From: Chryseobacterium koreense CCUG 49689
GTDB taxonomy: Bacteria > Bacteroidota > Bacteroidia > Flavobacteriales > Weeksellaceae
DNA: 64,000 bases
Assembly: GCF_001045435.1 (NCBI RefSeq)
Contig: NZ_LFNG01000002.1
Span: 92,903-156,902, forward strand
Reading direction: 5' to 3'
The notes beneath the pieces are model-generated. The model did not search any database. It was not told the DNA's origin and saw only the letters and a program-made list of their open reading frames with translations. Shown here in pieces: positions 34,598 to 43,319 of the stretch. Numbering within the stretch: position 1 is the first letter of the stretch; every line of letters begins with the position of its first letter. Position numbers and translations under genes: made by a program.

Positions 34598-36991
34598 TTA
34601 ATTCCTCAATGGTTTTCCGTTTTGAAGCATGTATTGGATGCGTTCCAAAGTTTTTCGCTCACCCGTCAAAGAAAGGAAGGTTTCTCTTTCAAGGTTCAGC
34701 AGGTACTGTTCCGTCACAGAAGTTGGTTCGGATAGATTTCCTCCCACCATTACGTAGCCGAGTTTGTCGGCAATTTTTTTGTCGTGTTCAGAAATGTAAT
34801 TTCCGGCGAGCATCTGGTCGGTTCCCACATAAAACATTCCGAGTGCGTCTTTTCCTAAAACGGTCACTTTCTGTTCGATAGGTTGGGTGTAACCTTGCTC
34901 GGCAAGCATTTTTGCTACTTTTTTTGCTTCCGCAATCTGACGGTTTTTATCTACCACCACGATGTCTTTGTGGTTTTGAAGAATATGCATGTCATAAGCT
35001 TCGTAAGCGGAAGTTGCCACTTTTCCCATCGCGATATTCATGAAAGCGTCGCGAAGTCGGTTGGTTTTCACGTCGTCTTTTTCAAAATCTTTGCAGGTTC
35101 TCAAGGTGAGTTCCTTGGTTCCGCCGCCGCCGGGAATTACGCCGACTCCGGTTTCCACCAATCCGATGTAAGTTTCTGCTGCGGCAACCACTCTGTCTGC
35201 GTGCATCGTCATTTCGCAACCGCCTCCTAAAGTCATTCCGAAAGGTGCAACCACCACCGGAATCGAGGAGTAACGAACCCTCATCATCGATTTTTGGAAA
35301 TAGGCGATTGCCATATTCAAGTCGTCCCAATCCTGATCGATGGCCATCATGAGAATCATGGCTAAATTTGCTCCCACGGAAAAATTTGCACCTTGATTTC
35401 CAATCACCAATCCATCATATTCTTTTTCTGCAAGGTCGATTGCTCGGTTTAGCCCATCCAGAACGCCGCCTCCGAGTGAGTTCATTTTGGAACGGATTTC
35501 AAAGTTGATAATTCCGTCGCCCAAATCCTGGATTGCAGATTCGGAGTTGCTCCAAAGGGTTTTGTCTTTCCTAATGTTGTCGAGGATAATGAAGGATTCC
35601 TGTCCCGGAATGTTTTCGTAGTTTGATTGGGTCTGGTCAAAGAAGATTTTGTGTCCTTTTTCATTCACTTTATAGAAAGATTCCACGTTTTTCACCCAAT
35701 CGGAAACCTCGTAACCTGCTTCTTTCGCCAATTCGATTCCTTTTTGGATTCCCACGGCATCCCAAATTTCAAACGGTCCGTTTTCCCAACCGAAACCTGC
35801 TCGCATCGCGTCGTCGATTTTGTAGAGTTCATCAGAGATTTCAGGCACTTTATGCGAAATGTAAGCGAACAATGCACCCAAAGATTTTCTGTACAATTCT
35901 CCGGCTTTATCTTTTCCACTGATCAGGACTTTGAATCTGTCAATCGGTTTGTCAATATTTTTGGTGAGTTCGAGGGAAGGGAAATTGGTTTTCGCCTGAA
36001 GTTCATACTCCATAGTATCCAAATTCAAGCCCTGGATTTCTGATTTTCCTTCGGCATTGGTCACTTTCCTGAAGAAGCCTTGTCCGGATTTTGAACCCAA
36101 CCAATTGTTGTCCACCATTTTTTGGATATAGTCCGGCAATGCGAAAACATCGTTGAAATTGTTGGTTTCGGCACCACTTTTTCGAACGCCATTAGCAACG
36201 TGCACTAAAGTGTCTAATCCGACCACATCTGCTGTTCTGAAGGTTGCCGATTTCGGACGGCCGATTACAGGTCCGGTCAGTTTGTCGATGTCGGTAACAT
36301 TTAAGCCTAAACTTTTCACCTCATGAAGCAGGTTCATCATGGAGAAAACCCCGATTCTGTTGGCGATAAATGCAGGGGTGTCTTTAGCCAAAACGGTGGT
36401 TTTGCCTAAGAATTTTGAACCGTAATCCATGTAGAATTTCACGATTTCCGGATTGGTGTCTTTGGTCGGGATGATTTCCAAAAGCGGCAAATACCTTACC
36501 GGATTAAAGAAATGGGTCCCCGCGAAATAATGTTTGAAATCATCACTTCTGCCTTCTACGAGCATATTGATCGGAATCCCAGAAGTATTGGAGGAAACCA
36601 AAGTTCCCGGTTTCCTGAACTGCTCAATTTTTTCGTAAACCGATTTTTTAATATCCAGTCTTTCTACGACCACTTCTATGATCCAATCGGTATTTTTGAT
36701 TTTTGGCAAATCGTCATCGAAGTTCCCGACGGTAATCCTTTCGGCAAATTTCGGTGAATACAAAAGCGCAGGACTTGCTTTTTGAAGCTTTACAAAATTC
36801 TCCTGTGCAATTCGGTTTCGAACAACTTTGTCTTCTTTGGTAAGACCTTTTTTCTGTTCCGCTTCCGTGAGTTCGAATGGAACGATATCAAGAAGAAGAA
36901 CTTCAACGCCGATGTTAGCAAAATGCGCTGCAATTCCACTTCCCATAATTCCCGAACCAAGTACGGTCACGTGTTTAATACGTCTTTTCAT
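34598..36991 (-). CDS. fadJ: 3-hydroxyacyl-CoA dehydrogenase/enoyl-CoA hydratase
   Basis: This 797-residue bifunctional beta-oxidation enzyme has the order reversed from E. coli FadB/FadJ. The NAD-binding dehydrogenase comes first (GSGIMGSGIAAHFANIGV at ~12, HFFNPVRYLPLLEI ~160), then a second HAD domain half. The crotonase/hydratase domain is at the C-terminal side (~450-680: VVAPFGMTLGGGCEM with oxyanion-hole Gly, ETGVGVIPGGGGTKEL). The stop of marR is directly adjacent to the start, so the pair is translationally coupled. Confidence 0.93.
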   Translation of the reverse strand: MKRRIKHVTVLGSGIMGSGIAAHFANIGVEVLLLDIVPFELTEAEQKKGLTKEDKVVRNRIAQENFVKLQKASPALLYSPKFAERITVGNFDDDLPKIKNTDWIIEVVVERLDIKKSVYEKIEQFRKPGTLVSSNTSGIPINMLVEGRSDDFKHYFAGTHFFNPVRYLPLLEIIPTKDTNPEIVKFYMDYGSKFLGKTTVLAKDTPAFIANRIGVFSMMNLLHEVKSLGLNVTDIDKLTGPVIGRPKSATFRTADVVGLDTLVHVANGVRKSGAETNNFNDVFALPDYIQKMVDNNWLGSKSGQGFFRKVTNAEGKSEIQGLNLDTMEYELQAKTNFPSLELTKNIDKPIDRFKVLISGKDKAGELYRKSLGALFAYISHKVPEISDELYKIDDAMRAGFGWENGPFEIWDAVGIQKGIELAKEAGYEVSDWVKNVESFYKVNEKGHKIFFDQTQSNYENIPGQESFIILDNIRKDKTLWSNSESAIQDLGDGIINFEIRSKMNSLGGGVLDGLNRAIDLAEKEYDGLVIGNQGANFSVGANLAMILMMAIDQDWDDLNMAIAYFQKSMMRVRYSSIPVVVAPFGMTLGGGCEMTMHADRVVAAAETYIGLVETGVGVIPGGGGTKELTLRTCKDFEKDDVKTNRLRDAFMNIAMGKVATSAYEAYDMHILQNHKDIVVVDKNRQIAEAKKVAKMLAEQGYTQPIEQKVTVLGKDALGMFYVGTDQMLAGNYISEHDKKIADKLGYVMVGGNLSEPTSVTEQYLLNLERETFLSLTGERKTLERIQYMLQNGKPLRN

Positions 36992-37444
36992 TTATTTTTT
37001 CTTATTTAGATCTGATGTAATTTTCTGGATTTCTGTCATGACTTCTTTGAAGACCTCCAATTTTTCCTGTGGAATTTTTTCCATGATCGTTTTATTGAAA
37101 TTGACCACTACTTCTTTCGACATGTTTCTGGAATTCAATCCTTTGTCGGTTAGTTTAATGATGACTTCACGCTTATCGTTCGTGGTCTTTTCCTTATATA
37201 TGTATCCATTGTCTTCCAGAAGTTTGATGATTCTGGTCAAAGAGGTAGGTTCAATCGCCATCTTCGGACCGAGGTTGGTGCTCCTAGTTCCTGCTTTGGG
37301 ATCAATTTTTAAAAGGGTAAGTGCTTGAACTGCAGTGGCATCGTGATCCTGCGCCATTTCCGAATACATTTTAGAAACAGCCAACCAAGTCGATTTCAGA
37401 ATTAAATCGACGTTCTCGACTTTCTCTGTATTTTTATTCTCCAT
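36992..37444 (-). CDS. MarR family regulator of the fad operon
   Basis: This 150-residue winged-helix repressor has the recognition helix in EPTSLTRIIKLLEDNGYI (~78-95), wing in NDKREVIIKLTDKG (~103-116) and flanking helices for dimerisation. It is the first gene of marR-fadJ-fadA-fadE, with no gap before fadJ. Two copies of a long palindrome lie upstream and one in front of etfBA. By analogy with other MarR proteins it should repress until an acyl-CoA or similar ligand binds; ligand identity is inference. Confidence 0.92.
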   Translation of the reverse strand: MENKNTEKVENVDLILKSTWLAVSKMYSEMAQDHDATAVQALTLLKIDPKAGTRSTNLGPKMAIEPTSLTRIIKLLEDNGYIYKEKTTNDKREVIIKLTDKGLNSRNMSKEVVVNFNKTIMEKIPQEKLEVFKEVMTEIQKITSDLNKKK

Positions 37445-37467
37445 AACTGAGATTTATGTGGTTCATA

Positions 37468-37475
37468 CAAATGTA
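37468..37475 (-). promoter_or_regulatory. -7 box of the marR-fad operon
   Basis: TACATTTG on the minus strand matches TAnnTTTG, 23 bases before the marR ATG. The palindrome at 37481-37508 starts five bases upstream and so covers the -33 region. Confidence 0.75.
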
Positions 37476-37480
37476 ACCAA

Positions 37481-37508
37481 AAAAATACTATGCATGCATA
37501 GTATTTTT
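37481..37508. promoter_or_regulatory. 28-bp perfect palindrome, MarR operator site 1
   Basis: The 20-base core ATACTATGCATGCATAGTAT is extended by AAAA on the left and TTTT on the right, so all 28 bases pair by symmetry. The centre is between 37494 and 37495. Its position over the -33 element fits repression. Confidence 0.85.
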
Positions 37509-37561
37509 GACAATAATTTTAAATGTTTGATATACAGAATATTAATTGATATGAATCACAT

Positions 37562-37581
37562 AATACTATGCATGCATAATA
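37562..37581. promoter_or_regulatory. MarR operator site 2
   Basis: AATACTATGCATGCATAATA has the same centre and one broken pair inside the core. Its centre is 78 bases upstream of site 1, and it is identical over 20 bases to the site before etfB. Confidence 0.8.
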
Positions 37582-37608
37582 AACTAAACGATCTCTGTGA
37601 ATATTGAA

Positions 37609-38532
37609 TTAATGAAGGTTTTCAATTAAATCTGCAATTTGTTTAAAGGAACTGCATTTTTCTTGAAAAGTATCGGATGAAATCTCCCAAAAACCATCTT
37701 CGAACTCAAATTTGAGGTATTGCAGGTTTTTTTTGAAGTTTTTTTGAAGGAAAGAGTAGAGCATTTCTTTATGTAAATCCGGGGCAAAAATTTGCGGAGC
37801 CACAAAATGTTCATCGAAATTGAAAAGATGGGGATGCAGCAGCTCGTCATTGTTTATCAAGACCTCTTCGGTGATTCCGGCGGATAGATGCTGGTCTTTT
37901 ACAAACCAGATTTTATCTGAAAATTCCTTTGCCAATCGCCAGTCGTGGGAAGAAAAGAGAATCAGTTTGTTCTGTCTTTTAGCCAGATTCCGGAGCAATT
38001 TCAAAATGATGATCTTATTTTCCTCATCCAAATGGGTGGTGGGTTCATCCAAAATGATCATGGGTGAATTTTGCGCCAAAGCACGGCCGATAAACGCTTT
38101 TTGTAGATTTCCATCTGAAAGTTTCTGCAGCGGAAAATTTTTGTACTGTCCTAAATTTAAACTTTCAATGATTTCGTTTACTTCATTTTTGTCCGTATCA
38201 TTTAACTCAAAATAATAAGGATAGTGAATGTATTTGCCTAATGAAATCAAATCGTTCAAAGTATAGTTTGCAGGAATTTGCGCTTTAGAAAAGACTACTG
38301 CGATTTGCTCGGCAATCTCTTTATTGGAAAGGGTTTTGATGTTTTTTTCATTGATGCGAATTTCTCCGCCCAAAACCGGATTTTGATGAAGTATCGTTTT
38401 AATCAAAGTAGTTTTCCCCACACCATTATTCCCGATCAGCAGACAGATTTCGCCTAAATCCAATGAGGTTTCAATACCTTTTATTAAAGGTGCATTGTAT
38501 CCGATGGTTGTATTTTTTAGTTCTATAAACAT
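37609..38532 (-). CDS. FecE/HmuV-type ABC transporter ATP-binding protein
   Basis: This ~307-residue ATPase of the iron-chelate/heme/cobalamin importer group has Walker A GNNGVGKTT (~33), signature LSDGNLQKAFIGRAL (~135), Walker B MIILDEPTTHLD and switch His in FSSHDWR. The signature reads LSDGN rather than LSGGQ, acceptable in this branch. A ~90-residue C-terminal extension is unusual for FecE and of unknown role. Start at 38532 (MFIELKNTTIGYN). Separated by ~155 bases from the permease gene. No substrate-binding protein gene lies in the window. Confidence 0.87.
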   Translation of the reverse strand: MFIELKNTTIGYNAPLIKGIETSLDLGEICLLIGNNGVGKTTLIKTILHQNPVLGGEIRINEKNIKTLSNKEIAEQIAVVFSKAQIPANYTLNDLISLGKYIHYPYYFELNDTDKNEVNEIIESLNLGQYKNFPLQKLSDGNLQKAFIGRALAQNSPMIILDEPTTHLDEENKIIILKLLRNLAKRQNKLILFSSHDWRLAKEFSDKIWFVKDQHLSAGITEEVLINNDELLHPHLFNFDEHFVAPQIFAPDLHKEMLYSFLQKNFKKNLQYLKFEFEDGFWEISSDTFQEKCSSFKQIADLIENLH

Positions 38533-38543
38533 CAATTCAGTGG

Positions 38544-38687
38544 AACGCAAAGGCGCAATTTTTTTCAGTTTTGATCTTTGAGATGGCGCAAAGATTCACT
38601 TCGTCCATTGGAATTACTTTTATTTTTAGGTTTCAAATTTACTTTTTAATATTAATGGATTGATCAATTTCATTGCGCCTTTGCGTT
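38544..38687. repeat. Inverted repeat element between permease and ATPase genes
   Basis: AACGCAAAGGCGCAAT (38544-38559) and its exact complement ATTGCGCCTTTGCGTT (38672-38687) face each other over 112 bases, and GGCGCAAAG recurs inside near 38584. The right arm ends at the permease stop codon, the left arm begins just upstream of the ATPase start. Confidence 0.8.
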
Positions 38688-39652
38688 TAAATTTTCTTCA
38701 TCATCATCGTCAAAATTACGGGAATTCCAAACAGTGAAGTGATCACATTCAGCGGAAATTGCGTCAGTTCCGAAATGATGGAAAATAATTCCATAATTAA
38801 TACGCCCAAAAGCATATTTAAAATCCACTGCTGCCAAAGTTTCGCTGGATTGTAAATCATTCTGCAGAAATGGGGAACCACAATTCCAATAAATAGAATC
38901 GGTCCCAAAAATGCAGTGACAGAAGCGGAAAGCAGTGATGAAGCCACGATGATCAATATTTTCAAACCGTTCAGATTCACGCCCAAACTTCTTGCATATA
39001 CCGTTCCCAAAGCATTCCCGATCAATGGCTTGATCGTTTTAAAACTTAAAAACAGACCCATCAAAACAATGACCGAAAGTACAAAAATCTCATTTCCGGA
39101 AACAGAATTATTGGCACCAAAACTCCACAAAATGTAATTTTTCAGACTTTGGTTGTCCGCATAAAACTGCAGTATCGAAACAATTGCTCCCGCCAAAGCC
39201 GAAACCAGAAATCCGAAAATAATCAGGAAATTATGATTCTGAAAACGGTTCGAAAATCCTATCAAAACCAGCATTAACAATAGACTTCCCGCAATTGCTG
39301 AAAGACTCAGAAAACTATTTTGCAAAAACTCGGGAAGCACCCAATTTTGCGATAAAAAGATATAGAAAGCTACGCTCAGGCTCGCTACAGAAGTGATTCC
39401 CAATACAGAGGGTCCCGCTAAAGGATTCTGGAAATATTCCTGCAATAGAAATCCGGCAGTAGGAATGGAAATTCCCGCCAAAATCATCACTAAAACCCTA
39501 TTGATGCGCAATTGTGCGATTTGTGAATTTTGGGTTTCAGTGAAAAAGTCGGCGAAATTTAATTTCAAAAAACCAATGTTCAGATTGATGATTACCGAAA
39601 TCACAGTTCCAATAAAAAGCAAAAAACAAATGACTTTGAAAGATTTGGGCAT
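38687..39652 (-). CDS. FecCD-type ABC transporter permease
   Basis: This 321-residue inner-membrane permease for iron chelate, heme or cobalamin has about nine to ten helices. It carries the BtuC/FecCD motifs RINRVLVMILAGISIPTAGFLLQEYFQNPLAGPSVLGI (cited by RVLVMILAG and NPLAGPSVLG) and GPILFIGIVVPHFCRM. Together with the downstream ATPase it makes an importer; the cognate binding protein must be encoded elsewhere. The substrate is not visible from sequence. Confidence 0.9.
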   Translation of the reverse strand: MPKSFKVICFLLFIGTVISVIINLNIGFLKLNFADFFTETQNSQIAQLRINRVLVMILAGISIPTAGFLLQEYFQNPLAGPSVLGITSVASLSVAFYIFLSQNWVLPEFLQNSFLSLSAIAGSLLLMLVLIGFSNRFQNHNFLIIFGFLVSALAGAIVSILQFYADNQSLKNYILWSFGANNSVSGNEIFVLSVIVLMGLFLSFKTIKPLIGNALGTVYARSLGVNLNGLKILIIVASSLLSASVTAFLGPILFIGIVVPHFCRMIYNPAKLWQQWILNMLLGVLIMELFSIISELTQFPLNVITSLFGIPVILTMMMKKI

Positions 39653-39733
39653 GGATTTTTTACAGGTGGAGAGGTGGTTTAGATGTAGAGTGGTTCAGTG
39701 CGTTCCGCCTTTTCTGAAGTGAAAAATTTCAAA

Positions 39734-40306
39734 TTATTGGAATGATTTAATTTTTGAGTCCAGCATTTCCGCACTCATCATGCCCACTGTTTCGTCGGTT
39801 TTATCTCCTTTTCTCATGAAGGTGAATGGGATGGATCCGCCGTCCCACTGTTTGAAATTTTGGTGAAAAAATTCAGGGTTCAGTTTCATGGCATCCACGA
39901 GTACGATGTGTTTGGAAAGGCTGTTTTCTTCTGCAAATGCTTTTACTTTGGTGCCCCAAACATCTTTTTCGTCCAAACTTACAAAGGTGAATTTCACCGG
40001 CTGTGATTTGGTTTCCTGGATTTTTTCCTTGAAATGAGGCATTTCGCGCATACACGGACCGCACCATGTTGCAAAGAAATTCGTCACATACAAAGTGTCA
40101 TTGTCTTGTTTCCCCAAAATTTTGGAAGTCTGTTCCGGAGTCAGTTCTATTTCTTTGAATGGAATGACCGCCGCAGAAACTTCATTGGATTCCGATGTGA
40201 CGAGCGAGTCGTTTTGCGTTTGGTCAGAATTTTCGGTGACATTTGACTCTTTTTTGCAGGCGGTAATCATGGTCAAAACCAATATACCCAGAATTAATTT
40301 TTTCAT
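39734..40306 (-). CDS. TlpA-like thioredoxin-fold lipoprotein
   Basis: This 190-residue lipoprotein (TMITAC-KKES, Cys ~17) has an Asn/Thr/Ser-rich linker and a thioredoxin fold from ~60 with VTNFFATWCGPCMREMPHFKE; the redox pair is WCGPC. GSIPFTFM contains the cis-Pro. It would act as a thiol-disulfide reductase or oxidase in the periplasm. It lies 81 bases upstream of the permease gene on the same strand and divergent from the reductase at 40339, sharing a 32-base promoter region. Confidence 0.9.
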   Translation of the reverse strand: MKKLILGILVLTMITACKKESNVTENSDQTQNDSLVTSESNEVSAAVIPFKEIELTPEQTSKILGKQDNDTLYVTNFFATWCGPCMREMPHFKEKIQETKSQPVKFTFVSLDEKDVWGTKVKAFAEENSLSKHIVLVDAMKLNPEFFHQNFKQWDGGSIPFTFMRKGDKTDETVGMMSAEMLDSKIKSFQ

Positions 40307-40317
40307 TTATTTTTTAT

Positions 40318-40325
40318 TATTTTTG
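40318..40325 (+). promoter_or_regulatory. -7 box of the PaaE-like gene
   Basis: TATTTTTG matches TAnnTTTG and lies 13 bases before the ATG at 40339, in the very short divergent region with the TlpA-like gene. Confidence 0.55.
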
Positions 40326-40338
40326 AATTTGAATTGAT

Positions 40339-41463
40339 ATGGAAAATCTTTTACCTAAGGAGAAACAGGCCGAATTTCATCTGCTAAAATTAGCGAAAAA
40401 GCAGGAACTGACCAAAAACACCTTTTCATTGGAATTTGAGATTCCAAAGAATCTGAAGTCCCAGTTTAAGTTTGAAGCGGGGCAATACGTCACGCTGAAA
40501 TATCCTTCAAAAGGTGAGATGTATTATAATGATTTTTCCATGACATCCGCACCTTTTGAGAAGAACCTCTCTTTGGGAATCAAGATTAATCAGGAAGAAA
40601 GCTCCACAAAGGATTTGTTCCATGATTTCGAGATTGGTGATTTTGTGGAAGTTTCCACACCGAAAGGAAGATTCACGCTGGTTTCCAAACCAGACGAGTT
40701 TCGCACCATCATTGGTTTTGCGGGTGGAATTGGAATTACCCCGATTTTGAGCCATTTCAAAAATATTCTTCATCATGAGCCCAGAACAAGACTTTTTCTG
40801 TTTTACGGAAACAAGACCCGCGACGGAGTTCCCTTTAAAAAAGAAATCGATGAACTGGCGGAACAGCACAAATCACGTTTTCATGTCCATTATTTCTACT
40901 CTCGTGAAAAAGTAGGAAATGCTTTTTTAGAAGGAAGGCTGGATGAGAAAAAAGTCGGACTGATCATTAACCAACTCATGATGATTGACGATACAGACGA
41001 AGAATCCACGCTTTGGGATTCTGTGGATGAGGTTTTGATTTGTGGCAAAGGCGAAATGATCAAATCGCTTGCAAACGCATGTTTCCATCATGGGATTCCG
41101 AAAAAGAACATCCATTTCGAGCTTTTTGAAGAATACAATGACGATATTTATCCACAAGAAAAGGAGTTTCCAATGATGGAGGACATCGAGGTGGAGTTCA
41201 AACTTTTCGATAAGGAGTACAAAACCACCTTGAAAAATAACAAAATGCGCTTGCTGCAGCAGTTGCTGATTCAGAAGTATCCGGTTCCATATTCTTGCAA
41301 ATCAGGTATATGTGGCAGTTGCGAATGTGTTTTGGAGGAAGGCGAGGTGGAGCTGTTGGAAAATGAATACCTGACCCAAAAAGAAGAGAAAGCCGGTAAA
41401 ATTTTGGCTTGCATGTCTGTGGTTTTAAGTAAGAAATTAAAAGTTAATTTTGACTTGATTTAA
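40339..41463 (+). CDS. PaaE-like flavin/2Fe-2S oxidoreductase
   Basis: This 374-residue NAD(P)H-dependent electron-transfer protein has an FAD domain (~10-110, YYNDFSMTSAP), an NAD(P) domain (~115-265, IGFAGGIGITPILSHF, EVLICGKGEMI) and a C-terminal plant-type 2Fe-2S ferredoxin domain (~285-374, YSCKSGICGSCECVLEEG, with the last Cys in ILACMSV). This order is that of PaaE and HMP-type reductases. No oxygenase subunits (paaABCD) are next to it, so it may serve another acceptor. Divergent from the TlpA-like gene. Confidence 0.92.
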   Translation: MENLLPKEKQAEFHLLKLAKKQELTKNTFSLEFEIPKNLKSQFKFEAGQYVTLKYPSKGEMYYNDFSMTSAPFEKNLSLGIKINQEESSTKDLFHDFEIGDFVEVSTPKGRFTLVSKPDEFRTIIGFAGGIGITPILSHFKNILHHEPRTRLFLFYGNKTRDGVPFKKEIDELAEQHKSRFHVHYFYSREKVGNAFLEGRLDEKKVGLIINQLMMIDDTDEESTLWDSVDEVLICGKGEMIKSLANACFHHGIPKKNIHFELFEEYNDDIYPQEKEFPMMEDIEVEFKLFDKEYKTTLKNNKMRLLQQLLIQKYPVPYSCKSGICGSCECVLEEGEVELLENEYLTQKEEKAGKILACMSVVLSKKLKVNFDLI

Positions 41464-41544
41464 AAGTACGAAGAGAACGTCTTTTAAATTCAAAAGATTC
41501 CTCCGTCGTAGCAAAGGCGGTCCATACTTTTAGACACTAAATGA

Positions 41545-42165
41545 ATGAAAAAGATCCTCGACCTATTAAAAACTTTTTTCAACCTCGTTGAAATTGCGAT
41601 CTTGCTGATGATTTTGGCAAATGTCTGGGTTTTTGCTTTGACCAATGGTAGAACTTATACTAAAATTTCTAAGATTCCACCACGAGAAACTGCACTGGTC
41701 TTGGGAACTTCACCAAAAATGAAGTCCGGAATCTCTAATCCGTATTTTGTTTCCAGAATGGATGCGGCGGCGCTTCTTTACCATCACGGAAAAGTGAAAC
41801 GAATTATTGTCAGTGGCGAAAAAAGTTCCGGCTATGATGAGCCTAAAGCCATGAAAAATTACCTGGTCTATGAAGAAGGCGTCCCCGAAGAAATCATCAC
41901 AGAAGATCCGAATGGTTTTAAAACGCAGCTCAGCATCAAGAATTGTAAAGAAGTTTTCAAGCAGAATGATGTGATCATTGTTTCGCAGGGATTCCACAAT
42001 TTGCGAGCACTTTTTTATGCCAGAAACAGTGACATGAATGCGCTCGGTTTCGATGCTCAGGATGTTTTATCCAACCGGAGTTACTATCGCAATCAATCCC
42101 GGGAATTTTTGGCCAGAGTGGTCGCGGTGATTTATTTTGTCTTAAACATCGAACAGCACAGCTGA
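41545..42165 (+). CDS. SanA-like DUF218 membrane protein
   Basis: This 206-residue protein has one N-terminal membrane helix (FNLVEIAILLMILANVWVF) and a DUF218/YdcF domain (ALVLGTSP, RMDAAALLYHHGKVKRIIVSGE, DPNGFKTQLSIKN, IIVSQGFHNLRALFYAR). The family covers SanA, linked to envelope barrier function in enterobacteria, with no settled biochemical reaction. Periplasmic domain expected. Confidence 0.88.
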   Translation: MKKILDLLKTFFNLVEIAILLMILANVWVFALTNGRTYTKISKIPPRETALVLGTSPKMKSGISNPYFVSRMDAAALLYHHGKVKRIIVSGEKSSGYDEPKAMKNYLVYEEGVPEEIITEDPNGFKTQLSIKNCKEVFKQNDVIIVSQGFHNLRALFYARNSDMNALGFDAQDVLSNRSYYRNQSREFLARVVAVIYFVLNIEQHS

Positions 42166-42217
42166 TTTTACCTCGATATTTAGCTTTAAAAAATATAAAG
42201 TAATTCCGTCAAAACCT

Positions 42218-42225
42218 TATCTTTG
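42218..42225 (+). promoter_or_regulatory. -7 box of udk
   Basis: TATCTTTG is an exact match, 15 bases before the ATG at 42241. It shows that an in-frame TTG at 42223 lies inside the promoter and cannot be the start. Confidence 0.7.
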
Positions 42226-42240
42226 TCGAAAAGTAAATTT

Positions 42241-42876
42241 ATGCTCGTCATCGGAATTGCAGGCGGTACCGGCTCCGGAAAAACCACAGTGGTTAATAAG
42301 ATTCTTCAGCAACTGAATGCAGAAGGAGTGAATGTGCTGTCTCAGGATAATTATTATCATGATAATCAGCATCTTACATTAGCTGAAAGAGAGCAGCTGA
42401 ATTACGACCATCCCAAATCAATTGACTTTGACCTTTTAATTCAGCATGTGAAAATGTTGAAAAATAATGAAAGCATCGAGCAGCCGCTTTACTCTTTCGT
42501 GACCCATTCCAGAACGGGAGATCATGTGACGGTGGAACCAAAAAGCGTTTTGATTGTGGAAGGGATCTTGGTTTTGACGAATAAGGAACTTTTAAAGGAA
42601 TATGATTTAAAAGTCTTTGTCCATGCAGATTCAGACGAAAGACTGATTAGGAGGATTCGCAGAGATACCCAGGAAAGGGGAAGGGATTTGCAGGAGGTTC
42701 TTCACCGATACCAAACCACCCTGAAACCGATGCATCAGGAATTCATAGAGCCTTCAAAAAATGAGGCAGACCTGATTGTGCCAAACATGAAGCAAAATAC
42801 CGTGGCCATTGATTTTCTTTCCACCGTGATCAACAATACTTTAAAAAAACCCGCAAAAAATGAAAGCGTTAATTAA
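42241..42876 (+). CDS. udk: Uridine kinase
   Basis: This ~211-residue P-loop kinase phosphorylates uridine and cytidine to UMP and CMP in pyrimidine salvage. Walker A GIAGGTGSGKTT is at the very start, with LSQDNYYHD, NYDHPKSIDFDLL, EGILVL, DERLIRRIRRDTQERGRD and FIEPSKNEADLIVP following in family order. The ATG at 42241 is chosen because the -7 box ends at 42225. It overlaps the next gene by 17 bases. Confidence 0.95.
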   Translation: MLVIGIAGGTGSGKTTVVNKILQQLNAEGVNVLSQDNYYHDNQHLTLAEREQLNYDHPKSIDFDLLIQHVKMLKNNESIEQPLYSFVTHSRTGDHVTVEPKSVLIVEGILVLTNKELLKEYDLKVFVHADSDERLIRRIRRDTQERGRDLQEVLHRYQTTLKPMHQEFIEPSKNEADLIVPNMKQNTVAIDFLSTVINNTLKKPAKNESVN

Positions 42877-43213
42877 GGAAATCAAACCGAAGTCGCCTTC
42901 TTTCAAGTTCATCCAGAATTATCTTTTGAACAAATATTCGGTGACGATCGTACTGTTTTTGGTGTGGATGATCTTCTTTGACAGCACCTCTTTTTTGGTG
43001 GTGAACGAATTAAATGGCGAAATCAAAAAATATGAGGCGCAACTGGCCTATTATAAATCAGAATATAAAAAGAACGACGATTTCTACAAAAAGCTGATGA
43101 ACGACAAATCAGAAAAAGAAAAGTTTGCCCGGGAAAATTATTTCATGAAAAAGCCCAATGAGGAAATCTTCATTCTCGTGGTGGACTCTGCGTCGCTGAA
43201 AGGAGCCAAATAA
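42860..43213 (+). CDS. FtsB/DivIC-like septum protein
   Basis: This 117-residue protein has a short basic cytosolic N-terminus, one membrane helix (SVTIVLFLVWMIFFD), a coiled coil (~50-85, LNGEIKKYEAQLAYYKSEYKK) and the typical end (EKFARENYFMKKPNEEIFILV) of FtsB/DivIC. The family joins FtsL and FtsQ at the division site. The overlap with udk is also seen in other Bacteroidota. Confidence 0.9.
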   Translation: MKALIKEIKPKSPSFKFIQNYLLNKYSVTIVLFLVWMIFFDSTSFLVVNELNGEIKKYEAQLAYYKSEYKKNDDFYKKLMNDKSEKEKFARENYFMKKPNEEIFILVVDSASLKGAK

Positions 43214-43319
43214 CCAACTGGTTGCACGAAACAGTGTTTTAGTGGTCTGGAATTAAGAGCGCTCGACAAATTCGAACTATTGCAGAACCATTCAAATTAA
43301 ATCAAACAAACCAATTGCC

